36,291 nucleotides of DNA from an uncultured Oscillospiraceae bacterium (GTDB lineage: Bacteria > Bacillota > Clostridia > Oscillospirales > Oscillospiraceae): the NCBI GenBank assembly GCA_950097245.1, contig CATNCS010000019.1, forward strand, positions 1 to 36,291, read 5' to 3'. Position 1 is the first letter of the stretch; every line of letters begins with the position of its first letter. Below are positions 6,445 to 14,988 of the stretch, one piece after another. The notes under the pieces are model-generated. The model was not told the DNA's origin and searched no databases. It was given only the letters and a program-made list of their open reading frames with translations. A program made the position numbers and the translations under genes.

Positions 6445-8151
6445 ATGTCTGACGAGATCAAAACCGCCGCCGGGGAGGAGACCCCGGAGAGCCAGAACTT
6501 TATCCACCAGTTTATTGCGGAGGACATCGCCGAAGGGGGGCGCTGCGCCGGGATGCGGGTCCACACCCGTTTCCCCCCTGAGCCCAACGGCTATCTGCAT
6601 ATCGGCCACTGCAAGGCCCTGATTATCGACTTCGGCTCCGCCGAGAAGTTCGGCGGCATCTGCAACCTGCGCATGGACGACACCAACCCCGCCAAGGAGG
6701 ACACCGAGTTTGTGGACGCCATCAAGGAGGACATCCACTGGCTGGGCTTCGACTGGGGGGACCGGTTCTTCTACGGCAGCGACTACTTTGAAAAGACCTA
6801 CGAGCTGGCCGTGGGCCTGATTAAGAAGGGGCTGGCCTACGTCTGCGAGCTCACCCCCGAGCAGTTCCGGGAGTACCGGGGGGACGTGAACACCCCCGCC
6901 CGCTCCCCCTGGCGGGACCGGCCTATCGAGGAGAGCCTGGACCTGTTCCAGCGCATGCGGAACGGGGAGTTTCCCGAGGGCAAATACACCCTCCGGGCCA
7001 AGATCGACCTGGCCAGCGGCAACTTCAACATGCGGGACCCGGTGCTCTACCGCATCCGCTATATCGAGCACCACCGCCAGGGCACCAAGTGGTGCATCTT
7101 CCCCATGTACGACTTCGCCCACCCCATCCAGGACGCCCTGGAGGGCATCACCCACTCCCTGTGCTCCCTGGAGTATGAGGACCACCGGCCCCTGTACGAC
7201 TGGGTCATCAACAACACCGACGTGCCCTCCAAGCCCCGGCAGATCGAGTTTGCCCGGCTGGGCATCAACTACACCGTCATGTCCAAGCGGAAGCTGCGCA
7301 AGCTGGTGGAGGAGAAATATGTCTCCGGCTGGGACGACCCCCGCATGCCCACCCTGTGCGGCCTGCGCCGCCGGGGCTACACCCCCGCCGCCATCCGGAA
7401 CTTCTGCGACCGCATCGGCGTGGCCAAGAACACCTCCACCGTGGAGTACGGCTTTCTGGAGCACTGCCTGCGGGAGGACCTGAACGACCACGCCAAGCGG
7501 GTGATGGCCGTGCTGCGGCCCGTCAAGCTGGTGATTACCAACTACCCCGCCGGCCAGAGCGAGAAGCTCACCGTGGAGAACAACCCCCTGGACCCCTCCG
7601 CCGGGACGCGGGAGGTGACCTTCTCCCGGGAGCTGTGGGTGGAGGCGGAGGACTTCCTCCCTGAGCCCGTGCCCAAGTACAAGCGGCTCTACCCCGGCGG
7701 CCCCGAGTGCCGGCTGAAGGGGGCCTACCTCATCAAATGTGTGGGCTATGAGACCGACGAGGCGGGCAATGTCACCGAGATTGCCGCCGAGTACGACCCG
7801 GACAGCCGGGGGGGCGACCCCGCCGACGGCCGGAAGGTGAAGGGGGCCACCATCCACTGGGTGGACGCCTCCACCGCCGTGGATGCGGAGGTCCGCCTGT
7901 ACGACAACCTCTTTGCCGACGAGAACCCCGACGGCGGCGACAGGGACTTCCTGGACTGCCTGAACCCCGGCTCTCTGGAGGTGCTCACCGGCTGCAAGCT
8001 GGAGGCCTCCCTGGCCGCCGCCCAGCCGGCCGACCGGTTCCAGTTCCTCCGCCTGGGCTACTTCTGCGCCGACTCCAAGGACTCCAGGCCCGGGGCTCTG
8101 GTCTTTAACCGGGCAGTCAGCCTGAAGGACAGCTTCAAGCCCGGAAAATAA
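6445..8151 (+). CDS. glnS: Glutaminyl-tRNA synthetase
   Basis: A class I synthetase that charges tRNA-Gln directly with glutamine. The 568-residue protein has the HIGH motif in PPEPNGYLHIGH (44-55), the MSK version of KMSKS in YTVMSKRKLRKLV (about 276-288), the catalytic-domain block RMDDTNPAKED, and a C-terminal anticodon-binding beta-barrel region with a PGGPECRLKGAYLIKC stretch. The length matches bacterial GlnRS (about 550 residues). Most Firmicutes make Gln-tRNA through the GatCAB amidotransferase, so a GlnRS points to one of the clostridial groups that acquired it. It is monocistronic: its own promoter, an AAAGGAGGAG RBS, and a hairpin at the end shared with the convergent amylase gene. 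Confidence 0.97.
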   Translation: MSDEIKTAAGEETPESQNFIHQFIAEDIAEGGRCAGMRVHTRFPPEPNGYLHIGHCKALIIDFGSAEKFGGICNLRMDDTNPAKEDTEFVDAIKEDIHWLGFDWGDRFFYGSDYFEKTYELAVGLIKKGLAYVCELTPEQFREYRGDVNTPARSPWRDRPIEESLDLFQRMRNGEFPEGKYTLRAKIDLASGNFNMRDPVLYRIRYIEHHRQGTKWCIFPMYDFAHPIQDALEGITHSLCSLEYEDHRPLYDWVINNTDVPSKPRQIEFARLGINYTVMSKRKLRKLVEEKYVSGWDDPRMPTLCGLRRRGYTPAAIRNFCDRIGVAKNTSTVEYGFLEHCLREDLNDHAKRVMAVLRPVKLVITNYPAGQSEKLTVENNPLDPSAGTREVTFSRELWVEAEDFLPEPVPKYKRLYPGGPECRLKGAYLIKCVGYETDEAGNVTEIAAEYDPDSRGGDPADGRKVKGATIHWVDASTAVDAEVRLYDNLFADENPDGGDRDFLDCLNPGSLEVLTGCKLEASLAAAQPADRFQFLRLGYFCADSKDSRPGALVFNRAVSLKDSFKPGK

Positions 8152-8165
8152 GGAAAAATAATTCT

Positions 8166-8190
8166 GGCCCGCCCCCGATGGGGGCGGGCC
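8166..8190. terminator. Convergent terminator between glnS and the GH13 gene
   Basis: A perfect 11-bp GC stem, GGCCCGCCCCC / GGGGGCGGGCC, with a GAT loop. On the minus strand it is followed by AGAATTATTTTT, so it ends the amylase gene best; on the plus strand the T-run is weak. Confidence 0.65.
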
Positions 8191-8196
8191 TTGCTG

Positions 8197-9483
8197 TCAG
8201 GCTCTGCCGGACTCAAAAATAACGGGATATCCCTGGCAGCTGACCATGCCGCTCTTTACCTCCACAGTCCCCTCCCCGGCCAGATTCTCATACCGGCCGT
8301 CGGGGGCGTCCACGGGGACAGGGACACAGCTCCCACGGACGCTGAAGACGCCCACCAGCTGCCGGTCCCCCTGGCGGTGGACGGCCCGCAGCACCTCTCC
8401 GGGCAGGGCATCCACCTGGTAGACGCTGTCGGTGAACAGGGGGTGCTTCTTCAGGGCACACAGCCGGCGCAGCTGCCGGGAGCGGTCCGGGCCGGACCAG
8501 TCCACCGGGTCCCGGTCGAAGAGGCTGGGCAGGTGGCGGTCCCCCGCCTCCTGGCCGCCGTAGAGCAGTGCGGCCCCCTTCTGGAAGAAGAGGAAGGCGG
8601 TCCAGTTGTCCAGGGCCCGGCTGTCAGGGATGAGGAAGGCCGCCCGGGGCTGGTCGTGGTTCTCCAGATACCGCAGCTTCACGTAGTTGCCGGGGTAGAT
8701 GGTCTCCTGCTGGCTGACGGCCCGGGCGTACTGCTCCAGGGGGAGCTCCCCCTTCAGACAGGCCGTAAAGGTGTGGTAAACATCGTACTCATAGCAGATA
8801 TCGAAGGCCTCAAAGGCCTGGGAGTCGGACAGGCAGCTGTGGCCCAGCCCCCGCATGGCGGAGATGAAGGGGGGCTCCACCGTCTCAGCCAGCCAGAGGC
8901 AGCCCGGGCGGACCTGCTCCACCTGGGCCCGCGCCTCCTTCCAGAAGTCCAGGGGCACCAGGGAGGCCACATCGCACCGGAAGCCGTCCACCATGGAGGC
9001 CCAGTATTTCAGCGCCCCGATCAGATAGTCCCACAGCCCCCGGTGGGTGAAATCCAGGTCGATAATGTCGGACCAGTCGCCCACCTTATTGCCGAAGGAG
9101 CCGTCCGGCTTGTGGAAAAACCACTCCGGGTGCTCCCCGGCCAGAAGGGAGTCGGGAGAGGTGTGGTGATACACCACGTCGATGATGCACCTCATGCCCA
9201 GGCCGTGGATGTCGTCCACCAGGCGGCGAAAGTCCTCCAGGGTTCCGTACTCCGGATTGACGGACAGGTAGTCCCGGATGGCGTAGGGACTGCCCAGCGA
9301 GCCCTTGCGGGCCTTCTCCCCGATGGGGTGGATGGGCATCAGCCAGATCACGTCCGCCCCCAGCTCTTTGATTCGGGGCAGGTCCCTCCGCACCCCCTCA
9401 AAGGTCCCCTCCCGGGTATGGTTGCGCACATAGACGGAGTAAATTACCTGATTGCGGTAAGCTTTGCTGGTCTGTTCTGCCAA
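8197..9483 (-). CDS. Cytoplasmic alpha-amylase-family glycoside hydrolase (GH13)
   Basis: A GH13 (beta/alpha)8-barrel enzyme acting on alpha-glucans or related oligosaccharides; the exact substrate cannot be read. The four family regions are visible: DVVYHH (102-107, region I), GFRCDVAS with nucleophile D171 (region II), LAETVE with acid/base E200 (region III), and LENHDQ with transition-state stabiliser D277 (region IV). There is no signal peptide, so the enzyme is intracellular. At 428 residues it is short for the family but has a small C-terminal beta domain. The start is TTG at 9483, chosen because AGGAGGAA lies eight bases upstream and no ATG is available. Promoter and terminator make it a single-gene unit between glnS and liv. 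Confidence 0.92.
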   Translation of the reverse strand: MAEQTSKAYRNQVIYSVYVRNHTREGTFEGVRRDLPRIKELGADVIWLMPIHPIGEKARKGSLGSPYAIRDYLSVNPEYGTLEDFRRLVDDIHGLGMRCIIDVVYHHTSPDSLLAGEHPEWFFHKPDGSFGNKVGDWSDIIDLDFTHRGLWDYLIGALKYWASMVDGFRCDVASLVPLDFWKEARAQVEQVRPGCLWLAETVEPPFISAMRGLGHSCLSDSQAFEAFDICYEYDVYHTFTACLKGELPLEQYARAVSQQETIYPGNYVKLRYLENHDQPRAAFLIPDSRALDNWTAFLFFQKGAALLYGGQEAGDRHLPSLFDRDPVDWSGPDRSRQLRRLCALKKHPLFTDSVYQVDALPGEVLRAVHRQGDRQLVGVFSVRGSCVPVPVDAPDGRYENLAGEGTVEVKSGMVSCQGYPVIFESGRA

Positions 9484-9518
9484 GGCTGGATTCCTCCTTA
9501 CAGCTTCATTTCCAACGT

Positions 9519-9547
9519 ATTATAGCACATGAAAAAACGGACTTCCA
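9519..9547 (-). promoter_or_regulatory. Extended -10 promoter of the GH13 gene
   Basis: On the minus strand TGCTATAAT (9519-9527) is a perfect extended -10. The -35 at 17 bp is poor (TGGAAG), as is usual for extended -10 promoters. Confidence 0.65.
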
Positions 9548-9556
9548 GCCGTTTGA

Positions 9557-9596
9557 GGAAAAAAATCCCGGGCTCCGGACGGACCGGAGCTCGGGA
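9557..9596 (-). terminator. Terminator of the liv operon
   Basis: On the minus strand CCCGAGCTCCGG pairs with CCGGAGCCCGGG (one mismatch, 5-nt loop) and is followed by ATTTTTTT. It lies 12 bp after the livF stop. Confidence 0.82.
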
Positions 9597-9608
9597 CTGA
9601 CAGAGGGC

Positions 9609-10316
9609 TTATCCGCCCAGGTAGGCCTCCTTGACCTGGGGATTGACAATCAGCTTGTCCGCGCTGTCCGACAGCACGATCTCGCCGGTCTCAATGACGT
9701 AGCCCCGTTTAGCAATGCGCAGGGCCTGATTGGCGTTCTGCTCCACCAGCAGGATGGTGGTGCCCGTCTTGTTGATGTTTACAACGGTGTCGAAGATCTG
9801 GTCCACCAGCAGGGGGGACAGGCCCATGGAGGGCTCGTCCAGCAGCAGCAGCCTGGGGGAGGACATCAGGGCCCGGCCCATGGCCAGCATCTGCTGCTCG
9901 CCGCCGGACAGGGTGCCGGCCAGCTGATTTTTCCGCTCCAGCAGGCGGGGGAACATCTCATAGATGTGATCCAGGTCCTTTTTCACGCCCTCCTTGTCCT
10001 TCCGGCTGTAGGCGCCCAGCAGCAGGTTGTCCTGCACGGAGGTGCGCACAAACACCCGCCGGCCCTCGGGAACCATGGTCATGCCCATCTTTACGATGTC
10101 CCGGGTGCCGGCCTGGTCGATGGCCTTCCCCTGGAAGGAGACGGAGCCGGTGTAGGGCAGCTGGTGCATCAGGGAGGTGAGCAGGGTGGTCTTGCCCGCG
10201 CCGTTGGCCCCGATGAGGGAGACGATCTCCCCCTCCTCGATGGACAGGCTCAGATCCTTCAGCGCGTGAATTTTTCCATAAAAGACGTTCAGGCCCTTTA
10301 CCTCAAGCAGTGCCAT
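9609..10316 (-). CDS. livF: Branched-chain amino-acid ABC transporter, ATP-binding protein LivF
   Basis: One of two cytoplasmic ATPases that drive uptake of leucine, isoleucine and valine. The 235-residue chain from the ATG at 10316 has Walker A GANGAGKTT, ABC signature LSGGEQQMLAMGRALM and Walker B LLLLDEPSMGLSP. The short C-terminus ending KEAYLGG is typical of LivF rather than LivG. The reading frame opens further up at 10349, but family members begin at MALLEVKG, so 10316 is preferred. It overlaps the end of livG by 14 bases, indicating translational coupling. It is the last gene of the livJ-H-M-G-F operon and is followed by a strong terminator. Confidence 0.95.
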   Translation of the reverse strand: MALLEVKGLNVFYGKIHALKDLSLSIEEGEIVSLIGANGAGKTTLLTSLMHQLPYTGSVSFQGKAIDQAGTRDIVKMGMTMVPEGRRVFVRTSVQDNLLLGAYSRKDKEGVKKDLDHIYEMFPRLLERKNQLAGTLSGGEQQMLAMGRALMSSPRLLLLDEPSMGLSPLLVDQIFDTVVNINKTGTTILLVEQNANQALRIAKRGYVIETGEIVLSDSADKLIVNPQVKEAYLGG

Positions 10317-11079
10317 TTCCCGACGCCCCCTTTCCCAGATAGGACTCAATTACCACCGGATCGTTCTTGACCTCTTCCGGCTTGCCCTCGGCAATCTTCT
10401 GCCCGTGGTCGAAGACCACCACCCGCTCGGCGATATTCATCACCATGCGCATGGCATGCTCAATGAGGATGATGGAGTAGTTGTCCGACTTGAGCCGCAG
10501 GATAATCTCCACCAGCTCGTCCTTTTCGTGGGGATTCATGCCGGCGGCGGGCTCGTCCAGCAGGATGAGGCTGGGCTCGGTGGCCAGCACCCGGGCGATT
10601 TCCAGCCGGCGCTGCATGCCGTAGGGGAGGTTTTTGGCGATCCAGTCCTTCTTGTCGTAGATGCCCACGTAGTCCAGGCACTTCTTCACAAACTCCTCGT
10701 TGGTGGCTATCTCATCCCGCTGCCGCTTGCTGTTGACAACGGCATCCCAGATCCCGGTGTGCCGGCGGCAGTGGCGGGCGATAACGATGTTTTCCGCCAC
10801 GGTCAGGTTGCCAAACAGACGGATGTTCTGGAAGGTCCGGGCCATGCCCAGCTCGGTGATCTTTTCCGGGTGCATGTGGGTGATGTCCTTGCCCTTGAAG
10901 ACCACCTGGCCGGAGGTGGCGGAGGAGATACCGGTAATCACGTTGTAGAAGGTGGTCTTTCCGGAGCCGTTGGGGCCGATGATGGCGACAATCTCGCCCT
11001 CGTCGATATGGAAATCAATTTCGCTGTTGGCCTTCAGGCCGCCAAAGGCCTTGGTGACTTTATGTGTTTCAAGCAGCAT
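10303..11079 (-). CDS. livG: Branched-chain amino-acid ABC transporter, ATP-binding protein LivG
   Basis: The second ATPase of the Liv importer, 258 residues. Walker A is GPNGSGKTT. The signature is the LivG type (PYGMQRRLEIARVLA), followed by Walker B LILLDEPAAGMNPHE and switch histidine in LIEHAMRMV. The ending VVIESYLGKG is family-typical. The start has an AAGGAGG RBS and lies 13 bp after the livM stop. It pairs with LivF to form the heterodimeric motor below LivH and LivM. Confidence 0.96.
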   Translation of the reverse strand: MLLETHKVTKAFGGLKANSEIDFHIDEGEIVAIIGPNGSGKTTFYNVITGISSATSGQVVFKGKDITHMHPEKITELGMARTFQNIRLFGNLTVAENIVIARHCRRHTGIWDAVVNSKRQRDEIATNEEFVKKCLDYVGIYDKKDWIAKNLPYGMQRRLEIARVLATEPSLILLDEPAAGMNPHEKDELVEIILRLKSDNYSIILIEHAMRMVMNIAERVVVFDHGQKIAEGKPEEVKNDPVVIESYLGKGASGNGTA

Positions 11080-11092
11080 TTTTTTGACCTCC

Positions 11093-12112
11093 TTACCCTT
11101 CGTCCTTTTCCTTCCGGCCCCAAATGCCCTGAGGACGTACCCGCATCATAACCACCAGCAGCAGGCCGTACAGGATATTCCAGGGGTCGAAGCTCAGGCC
11201 CGCCATGTCCTTGACGGAGTGGAATACCTCGGGCAGGATGGTCATCAGTGAGCCGCCCAGGATCATGCCCTTGATGCTCATCCGTCCGCCAATGACCACC
11301 ATGGAGAAAATCTGAATGGATTTGGTGGAGCTGAACAGCTCGGGGCTCACCATGGTGGCGAAGGCCGCCTGGATGCTCCCGGCGATGCTGCAGATGGCGG
11401 CGGAGATGACCATAGCCAGGGTTTTGTAGTACTTCACATTGATGCCCATGGCCTCGGCGGCGATCTCATCCTCCCGGATGGCGGCGAAGGCGTAGCCCAC
11501 CCGGGAGCGCTGCACCCGCCAGGAGAAGAAGGCCGCCACCGACACCAGCAGGAACAGCAGAATCATGTAGCCGCCCTTGTTGGTAGCGGCAAGCTTGGTG
11601 ATGCGGACCCCGAAGACCTCAGGGGCCTTCAGGCCGGCCATGCCGCCGGTGCCGCCCAGGACGGGGACGTTAATGGCGATATAGCGGAAAATCTCGCAGA
11701 AGGCGTAAGTAATGACCACCAGGAACTGGCCCTTGACCCGGAGAGAGGCGGCGGCCAGGGGGATGGCCAGCAGCATGGACATGAGCATGCCCACAAAGAT
11801 GGACAGCCAGAAGTTCAGTCCGGTATAGGTGAGCAGCACGGCGGTGGTGTAGGCGCCGATGCCGTAGAAGGCCGCGTGGCCCAGGGAGGTCTGGCCCAGA
11901 TAGCCGGAGATGAAGTTCAGCCCCAGGGCCAGCAGGGCGGAGAGCAGGCAGGTAACCAGAATATGCTGGGTGTAGGAGGGTATCCAGGCCTTACCGCCAT
12001 GGAATTTGTCCACAAAGCAGACGAACAGAATCAGAATGGCGGAGATCAGGAAGGTCACGCGGCCGCTCAAGCCGAACAGCCACTCGCCGCTGTTGATGCG
12101 CAGTTTCTTCAT
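11093..12112 (-). CDS. livM: Branched-chain amino-acid ABC transporter, permease LivM
   Basis: A polytopic membrane permease of 339 residues, about nine to ten hydrophobic segments. Family hallmarks are GLNFISGYLGQTSLGHAAFY (about 60-80) and the cytoplasmic coupling loop AIREDEIAAEAMGINVKYYK (about 220), which docks on the ATPases. The N-terminal extension is short and basic (MKKLRINSGEW). It starts 15 bp after livH with a G-rich RBS. With LivH it forms the translocation channel. Confidence 0.96.
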   Translation of the reverse strand: MKKLRINSGEWLFGLSGRVTFLISAILILFVCFVDKFHGGKAWIPSYTQHILVTCLLSALLALGLNFISGYLGQTSLGHAAFYGIGAYTTAVLLTYTGLNFWLSIFVGMLMSMLLAIPLAAASLRVKGQFLVVITYAFCEIFRYIAINVPVLGGTGGMAGLKAPEVFGVRITKLAATNKGGYMILLFLLVSVAAFFSWRVQRSRVGYAFAAIREDEIAAEAMGINVKYYKTLAMVISAAICSIAGSIQAAFATMVSPELFSSTKSIQIFSMVVIGGRMSIKGMILGGSLMTILPEVFHSVKDMAGLSFDPWNILYGLLLVVMMRVRPQGIWGRKEKDEG

Positions 12113-12127
12113 GAATTTCCGCCCCCC

Positions 12128-13024
12128 TTACACTTTTTCTTCAAACTTATAGCCCATCAGGCCGGAGGGCTTGATCAGCAGGATGAAGATCATAATGGCA
12201 AAGCCGATGGCGTCCTTGTAGCCGGTGGAGATAAAGCCGGCGGTGAGGCTCTCGGCGATGCCCAGCAGGATGCCGCCCACCAGAGAGCCGGCGATGCTGC
12301 CGATGCCGCCCAGAATGGCGCAGGACCAGCCCTTCAGGCCGGCCAGGGCCCCCATAATGGGGTCGATGGCGTAGAGCAGGCCGATGAAGAAGCCGGCGGC
12401 GGCACCCAGCGCGCCGCTGATGGCGAAGGTAATTTTAATCAGCAGCTCGGCGTTGACCCCCATCAGGCCCAGGGTCTGCATGTCCTGAGAGGCGGCCAGC
12501 ATAGCCTTGCCGGTGAGGGTCCGCTTCATGAACAGCTCCAGAGCCACCATGATAACAAAGGTGCCGATGAGGATAATCAGGTGCAGGGAGCTGATGGTGA
12601 TGGCCGAGTCCCCTACCCGGAACAGGGTGAGCAGCTCCTGCTCAATCAGCTCGGGGTAGGCGCGGGGGTTAACGGTAAAGGCCGCGCTGGCGGAGTAGCG
12701 CAGAATGGTGGACAGGCCCAGAGCCGTAATAAAGCCGGTGGCCGCCAGAACGCCCCGCTTGCGCAGGGGCCTATAGCCTACCTCATCCACCAGGACCGCG
12801 ATGACCATGCCGGCCAGCATGGAGACCAGCAGCGCCGGAATCAGAGGGAGATGGAGGAAGGTTGTCACAAAGTAGCCCACATAGGCCCCCAGCATGTAAA
12901 CCTCACCGTGAGTCCAGTTGATGACGCCTACAATGCCGAAAACAGTGGTCCAGCCGATGGCAATCAGGGAGTAGATGCCGCCCTGGGCCAGGCCGTTGAT
13001 AATCTGCTGTAAGAACACAAACAT
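12128..13024 (-). CDS. livH: Branched-chain amino-acid ABC transporter, permease LivH
   Basis: The first permease of the Liv system, 298 residues with about eight membrane segments. The N-terminal signature QQIINGLAQGGIYSLIAIG and GVINWTHGEVYMLGAYVGYF, and the coupling region ASQDMQTLGLMGVNAELLIK, identify the family. The RBS is a weak GGTGGTGA. Upstream, between livJ and livH, a perfect 16-bp hairpin probably cuts downstream expression relative to the binding protein. Confidence 0.96.
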   Translation of the reverse strand: MFVFLQQIINGLAQGGIYSLIAIGWTTVFGIVGVINWTHGEVYMLGAYVGYFVTTFLHLPLIPALLVSMLAGMVIAVLVDEVGYRPLRKRGVLAATGFITALGLSTILRYSASAAFTVNPRAYPELIEQELLTLFRVGDSAITISSLHLIILIGTFVIMVALELFMKRTLTGKAMLAASQDMQTLGLMGVNAELLIKITFAISGALGAAAGFFIGLLYAIDPIMGALAGLKGWSCAILGGIGSIAGSLVGGILLGIAESLTAGFISTGYKDAIGFAIMIFILLIKPSGLMGYKFEEKV

Positions 13025-13083
13025 ATATTCACATTCACCACCCGAATCTGTCTAAATATGAAAGATACCTCAGGGTAAATAAG

Positions 13084-13119
13084 ATATGGCCGGCGGCAGG
13101 CCTCTGCCGCCGGCCATAT
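13084..13119 (-). terminator. Intercistronic hairpin between livJ and livH (attenuator or stabiliser)
   Basis: A perfect 16-bp stem (13084-13099 with 13104-13119) closed by a 4-nt loop. The following CTTATTTA is only moderately U-rich. Such hairpins usually leave the binding-protein mRNA more abundant than the permease part by partial termination or 3'-end protection. Confidence 0.7.
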
Positions 13120-13129
13120 GATAGAAGGA

Positions 13130-14344
13130 TCAGCCCTCGTAGCGGACGTACTCGCCGTCCTTAACAGTCAGGACCAGGTAATCACGGATCCACTCGCCGT
13201 CCTCGTTAAAGGTGACGGTGCCGGTGATGCCGTCGTAGTTGCTGGCGCGCAGGCCCTCAGCCATGGTGGCCCGGGTCAGCTCGCCGTCGTTGGCCTCCAT
13301 GGCCCGGGCGGCGGCCTCAGCGATGACATACATCTGGTCATAGGCCAGAGCGGCAAAGTGGTCGGGGACCTCGTTGTACTTGGCCTTGTAGCTGGCAACG
13401 AACTGCTGCACCCGCTCGTCGGGGTCGTTGGCCACGAAGGCGCCCACAGCCAGGATGCCCTCAGAGGCGGAGCCGGCGATGTCGATGATGTTCTGGTTAT
13501 ACACCCCCGGAGGGCCCATGATAACGGCCTCGATGCCCATCTGGCGGGCCTGCTTGATCAGCAGGGCGCTGTCAGTGGTGGTGCCGCACAGGGCGAGACA
13601 CTCGGGGTTCATGCTCTTCACGTTGGTGAGGATAGCGGAGAAGTCCTGATCGGTGGCCTGGTACTCGATGGCGTCCAGAACCTCGCCGCCGTTGCTGAAC
13701 TCCTCAACGAAGCTCTCCTTCAGGCCGATGCCGTAGTCGTTGTTGGGGTACAGGGCGACAGCCTTGGTGTAGCCCATGTTCTTGAAGTTACGGGCGATGT
13801 TGGGGCCCACCTGAGCGTCCTGCACGGCCATGCGGAAGAAGTAGTCGCTCAGGCCCAGCAGGGAGGCAGCGCTGGAGCTGACCACCATTTCAGGCAGGCC
13901 GGCGTCGCCGGAGATGGGCAGCATGGCGGCGGTGCAGGAGGTCAGGCAGCAGCCGCCCATGACCATAACCTCGTCGTCGTCGGCGAACTTCTGAGTGCCG
14001 GAGGCGGCGGTGGCGGGGTCGCCGGCGTCGTCATAGGACTCCAGCACCAGCTGGGCGCCGTAGATGCCGCCGTTGGCGTTGATCTCATCCATAGCCAGGC
14101 GGTAGCCGTTCTCCTGCTTCACGCCGTAGGTGGCGTTGTTGCCGGACAGGGGGGCCACCAGGCCGATCTTAATGGTGTCGGACTTGGCGGTGATCTCGCC
14201 GGAGGGCTGGGAGCCGCTGGCGGCGGGAGTGCTGGTGGTGGGGTTGCTCTTCGCGGGGGTGGAGCTGTTGCCGCCGTCGGAACAGCCGGCCATGGTCAGA
14301 ACCATCGCCAGAGCCAGTGCGGCACTGAGGTACCTTTTCTTCAT
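13130..14344 (-). CDS. livJ: Branched-chain amino-acid ABC transporter, substrate-binding lipoprotein
   Basis: The extracytoplasmic receptor of the Liv system, 404 residues. It has a lipoprotein signal with lipobox TMAGC (C21), then a Ser/Thr/Pro-rich linker (residues about 22-50) that lifts it off the membrane. The type I periplasmic-binding fold (Peripla_BP_6) begins at DTIKIGLVAPLSGNNATYG. The region GGCCLTSCTAAMLPISGDAGLPEMVVSSS matches the ligand cleft of Leu/Ile/Val receptors; ligand specificity is not provable from sequence. A GAGGAGG RBS precedes the ATG. As the promoter-proximal gene followed by a hairpin, it should be the most highly expressed of the operon. Confidence 0.94.
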   Translation of the reverse strand: MKKRYLSAALALAMVLTMAGCSDGGNSSTPAKSNPTTSTPAASGSQPSGEITAKSDTIKIGLVAPLSGNNATYGVKQENGYRLAMDEINANGGIYGAQLVLESYDDAGDPATAASGTQKFADDDEVMVMGGCCLTSCTAAMLPISGDAGLPEMVVSSSAASLLGLSDYFFRMAVQDAQVGPNIARNFKNMGYTKAVALYPNNDYGIGLKESFVEEFSNGGEVLDAIEYQATDQDFSAILTNVKSMNPECLALCGTTTDSALLIKQARQMGIEAVIMGPPGVYNQNIIDIAGSASEGILAVGAFVANDPDERVQQFVASYKAKYNEVPDHFAALAYDQMYVIAEAAARAMEANDGELTRATMAEGLRASNYDGITGTVTFNEDGEWIRDYLVLTVKDGEYVRYEG

Positions 14345-14477
14345 TTTCTTTCCTCCTCAATAACTGTAGGTTGGGGTAGGGATTTTGCTGTTTATGTAAT
14401 ACCATGCCGGGAACAGCCGGTCAGGCATAACATACAGGATGGGACTTTTATTACACTGCGTGGATAAAGAAAAAACA

Positions 14478-14655
14478 TTTGTCCATGCTACTCGTACAAT
14501 TATCTTCGCAAAAATTAAACATCAAGATTGTCCATAATTCAATGGACAAATTGTACAAAATTTCGCCTAAATCATGGACAATTCGGATTGAATCGCCCGG
14601 GAAAAGCACGCTTGACTGGACAAAAAGTATAAAAACAAGGAAAATTTTGGACATT
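14478..14655. promoter_or_regulatory. Array of six TGGACA/TGTCCA operator-like sites
   Basis: ATTGTCCAT (14527-14535) and ATGGACAAA (14542-14550) form a near-perfect palindrome. Further copies lie at 14478-14486 (TTTGTCCAT), 14574-14582 (ATGGACAAT), 14617-14625 (TGGACAAAA) and 14648-14655 (TGGACATT). The four same-strand TGGACA starts (14543, 14575, 14617, 14648) are 32, 42 and 31 bp apart, which is three, four and three helical turns. Cooperative binding of a regulator on one DNA face is inferred. Confidence 0.5.
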
Positions 14656-14921
14656 GTGTAGCTTTGGCCTGCCGGCGGGGGGACGTTTTGTCGATGCCCC
14701 CTCCAAGAGAAAAAGAGCAGAGGCAGCCCTTCCGGACGCCTTTGCCCTTCAAAACGACAGATACCATCCGCGCCGACAACCGACGCCGGATTTTTCATTA
14801 TTATACGACATTCCGGGGCTGGCCGCAAGGGATAAATCCAATAAAATGCGTTGGCTCAGCGCAGGGATATGGATCATATTGCACAAGATCGGAGAGGAAA
14901 ACTGAATGCCGGCCCGGCCGG

Positions 14922-14981
14922 GACGAAAATTTATTCATGATTAAGAAAATTTCCCCGGGTTTTTATGAATATTTATTCTCA
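14922..14981. promoter_or_regulatory. Two ARG-box-like palindromes upstream of the aminotransferase promoter
   Basis: The 18-mer at 14964-14981 (centre ATGAATATTTATTC) fits the ArgR/AhrC consensus at all but one fixed position. A second, weaker site on the opposite strand is at 14922-14939 (CATGAATAAATTTT). Their centres are 42 bp apart, four helical turns. They sit just upstream of the -35 at 14989. ArgR control is inference from the motif alone. Confidence 0.4.
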
Positions 14982-14988
14982 ATTGCCC

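Noticed and set aside
10303-10349. An earlier ATG at 10349 as the start of livF.
   Set aside because: The added residues (MSPIWERGRRE) are not family-like, and the ATG at 10316 gives the usual N-terminus.
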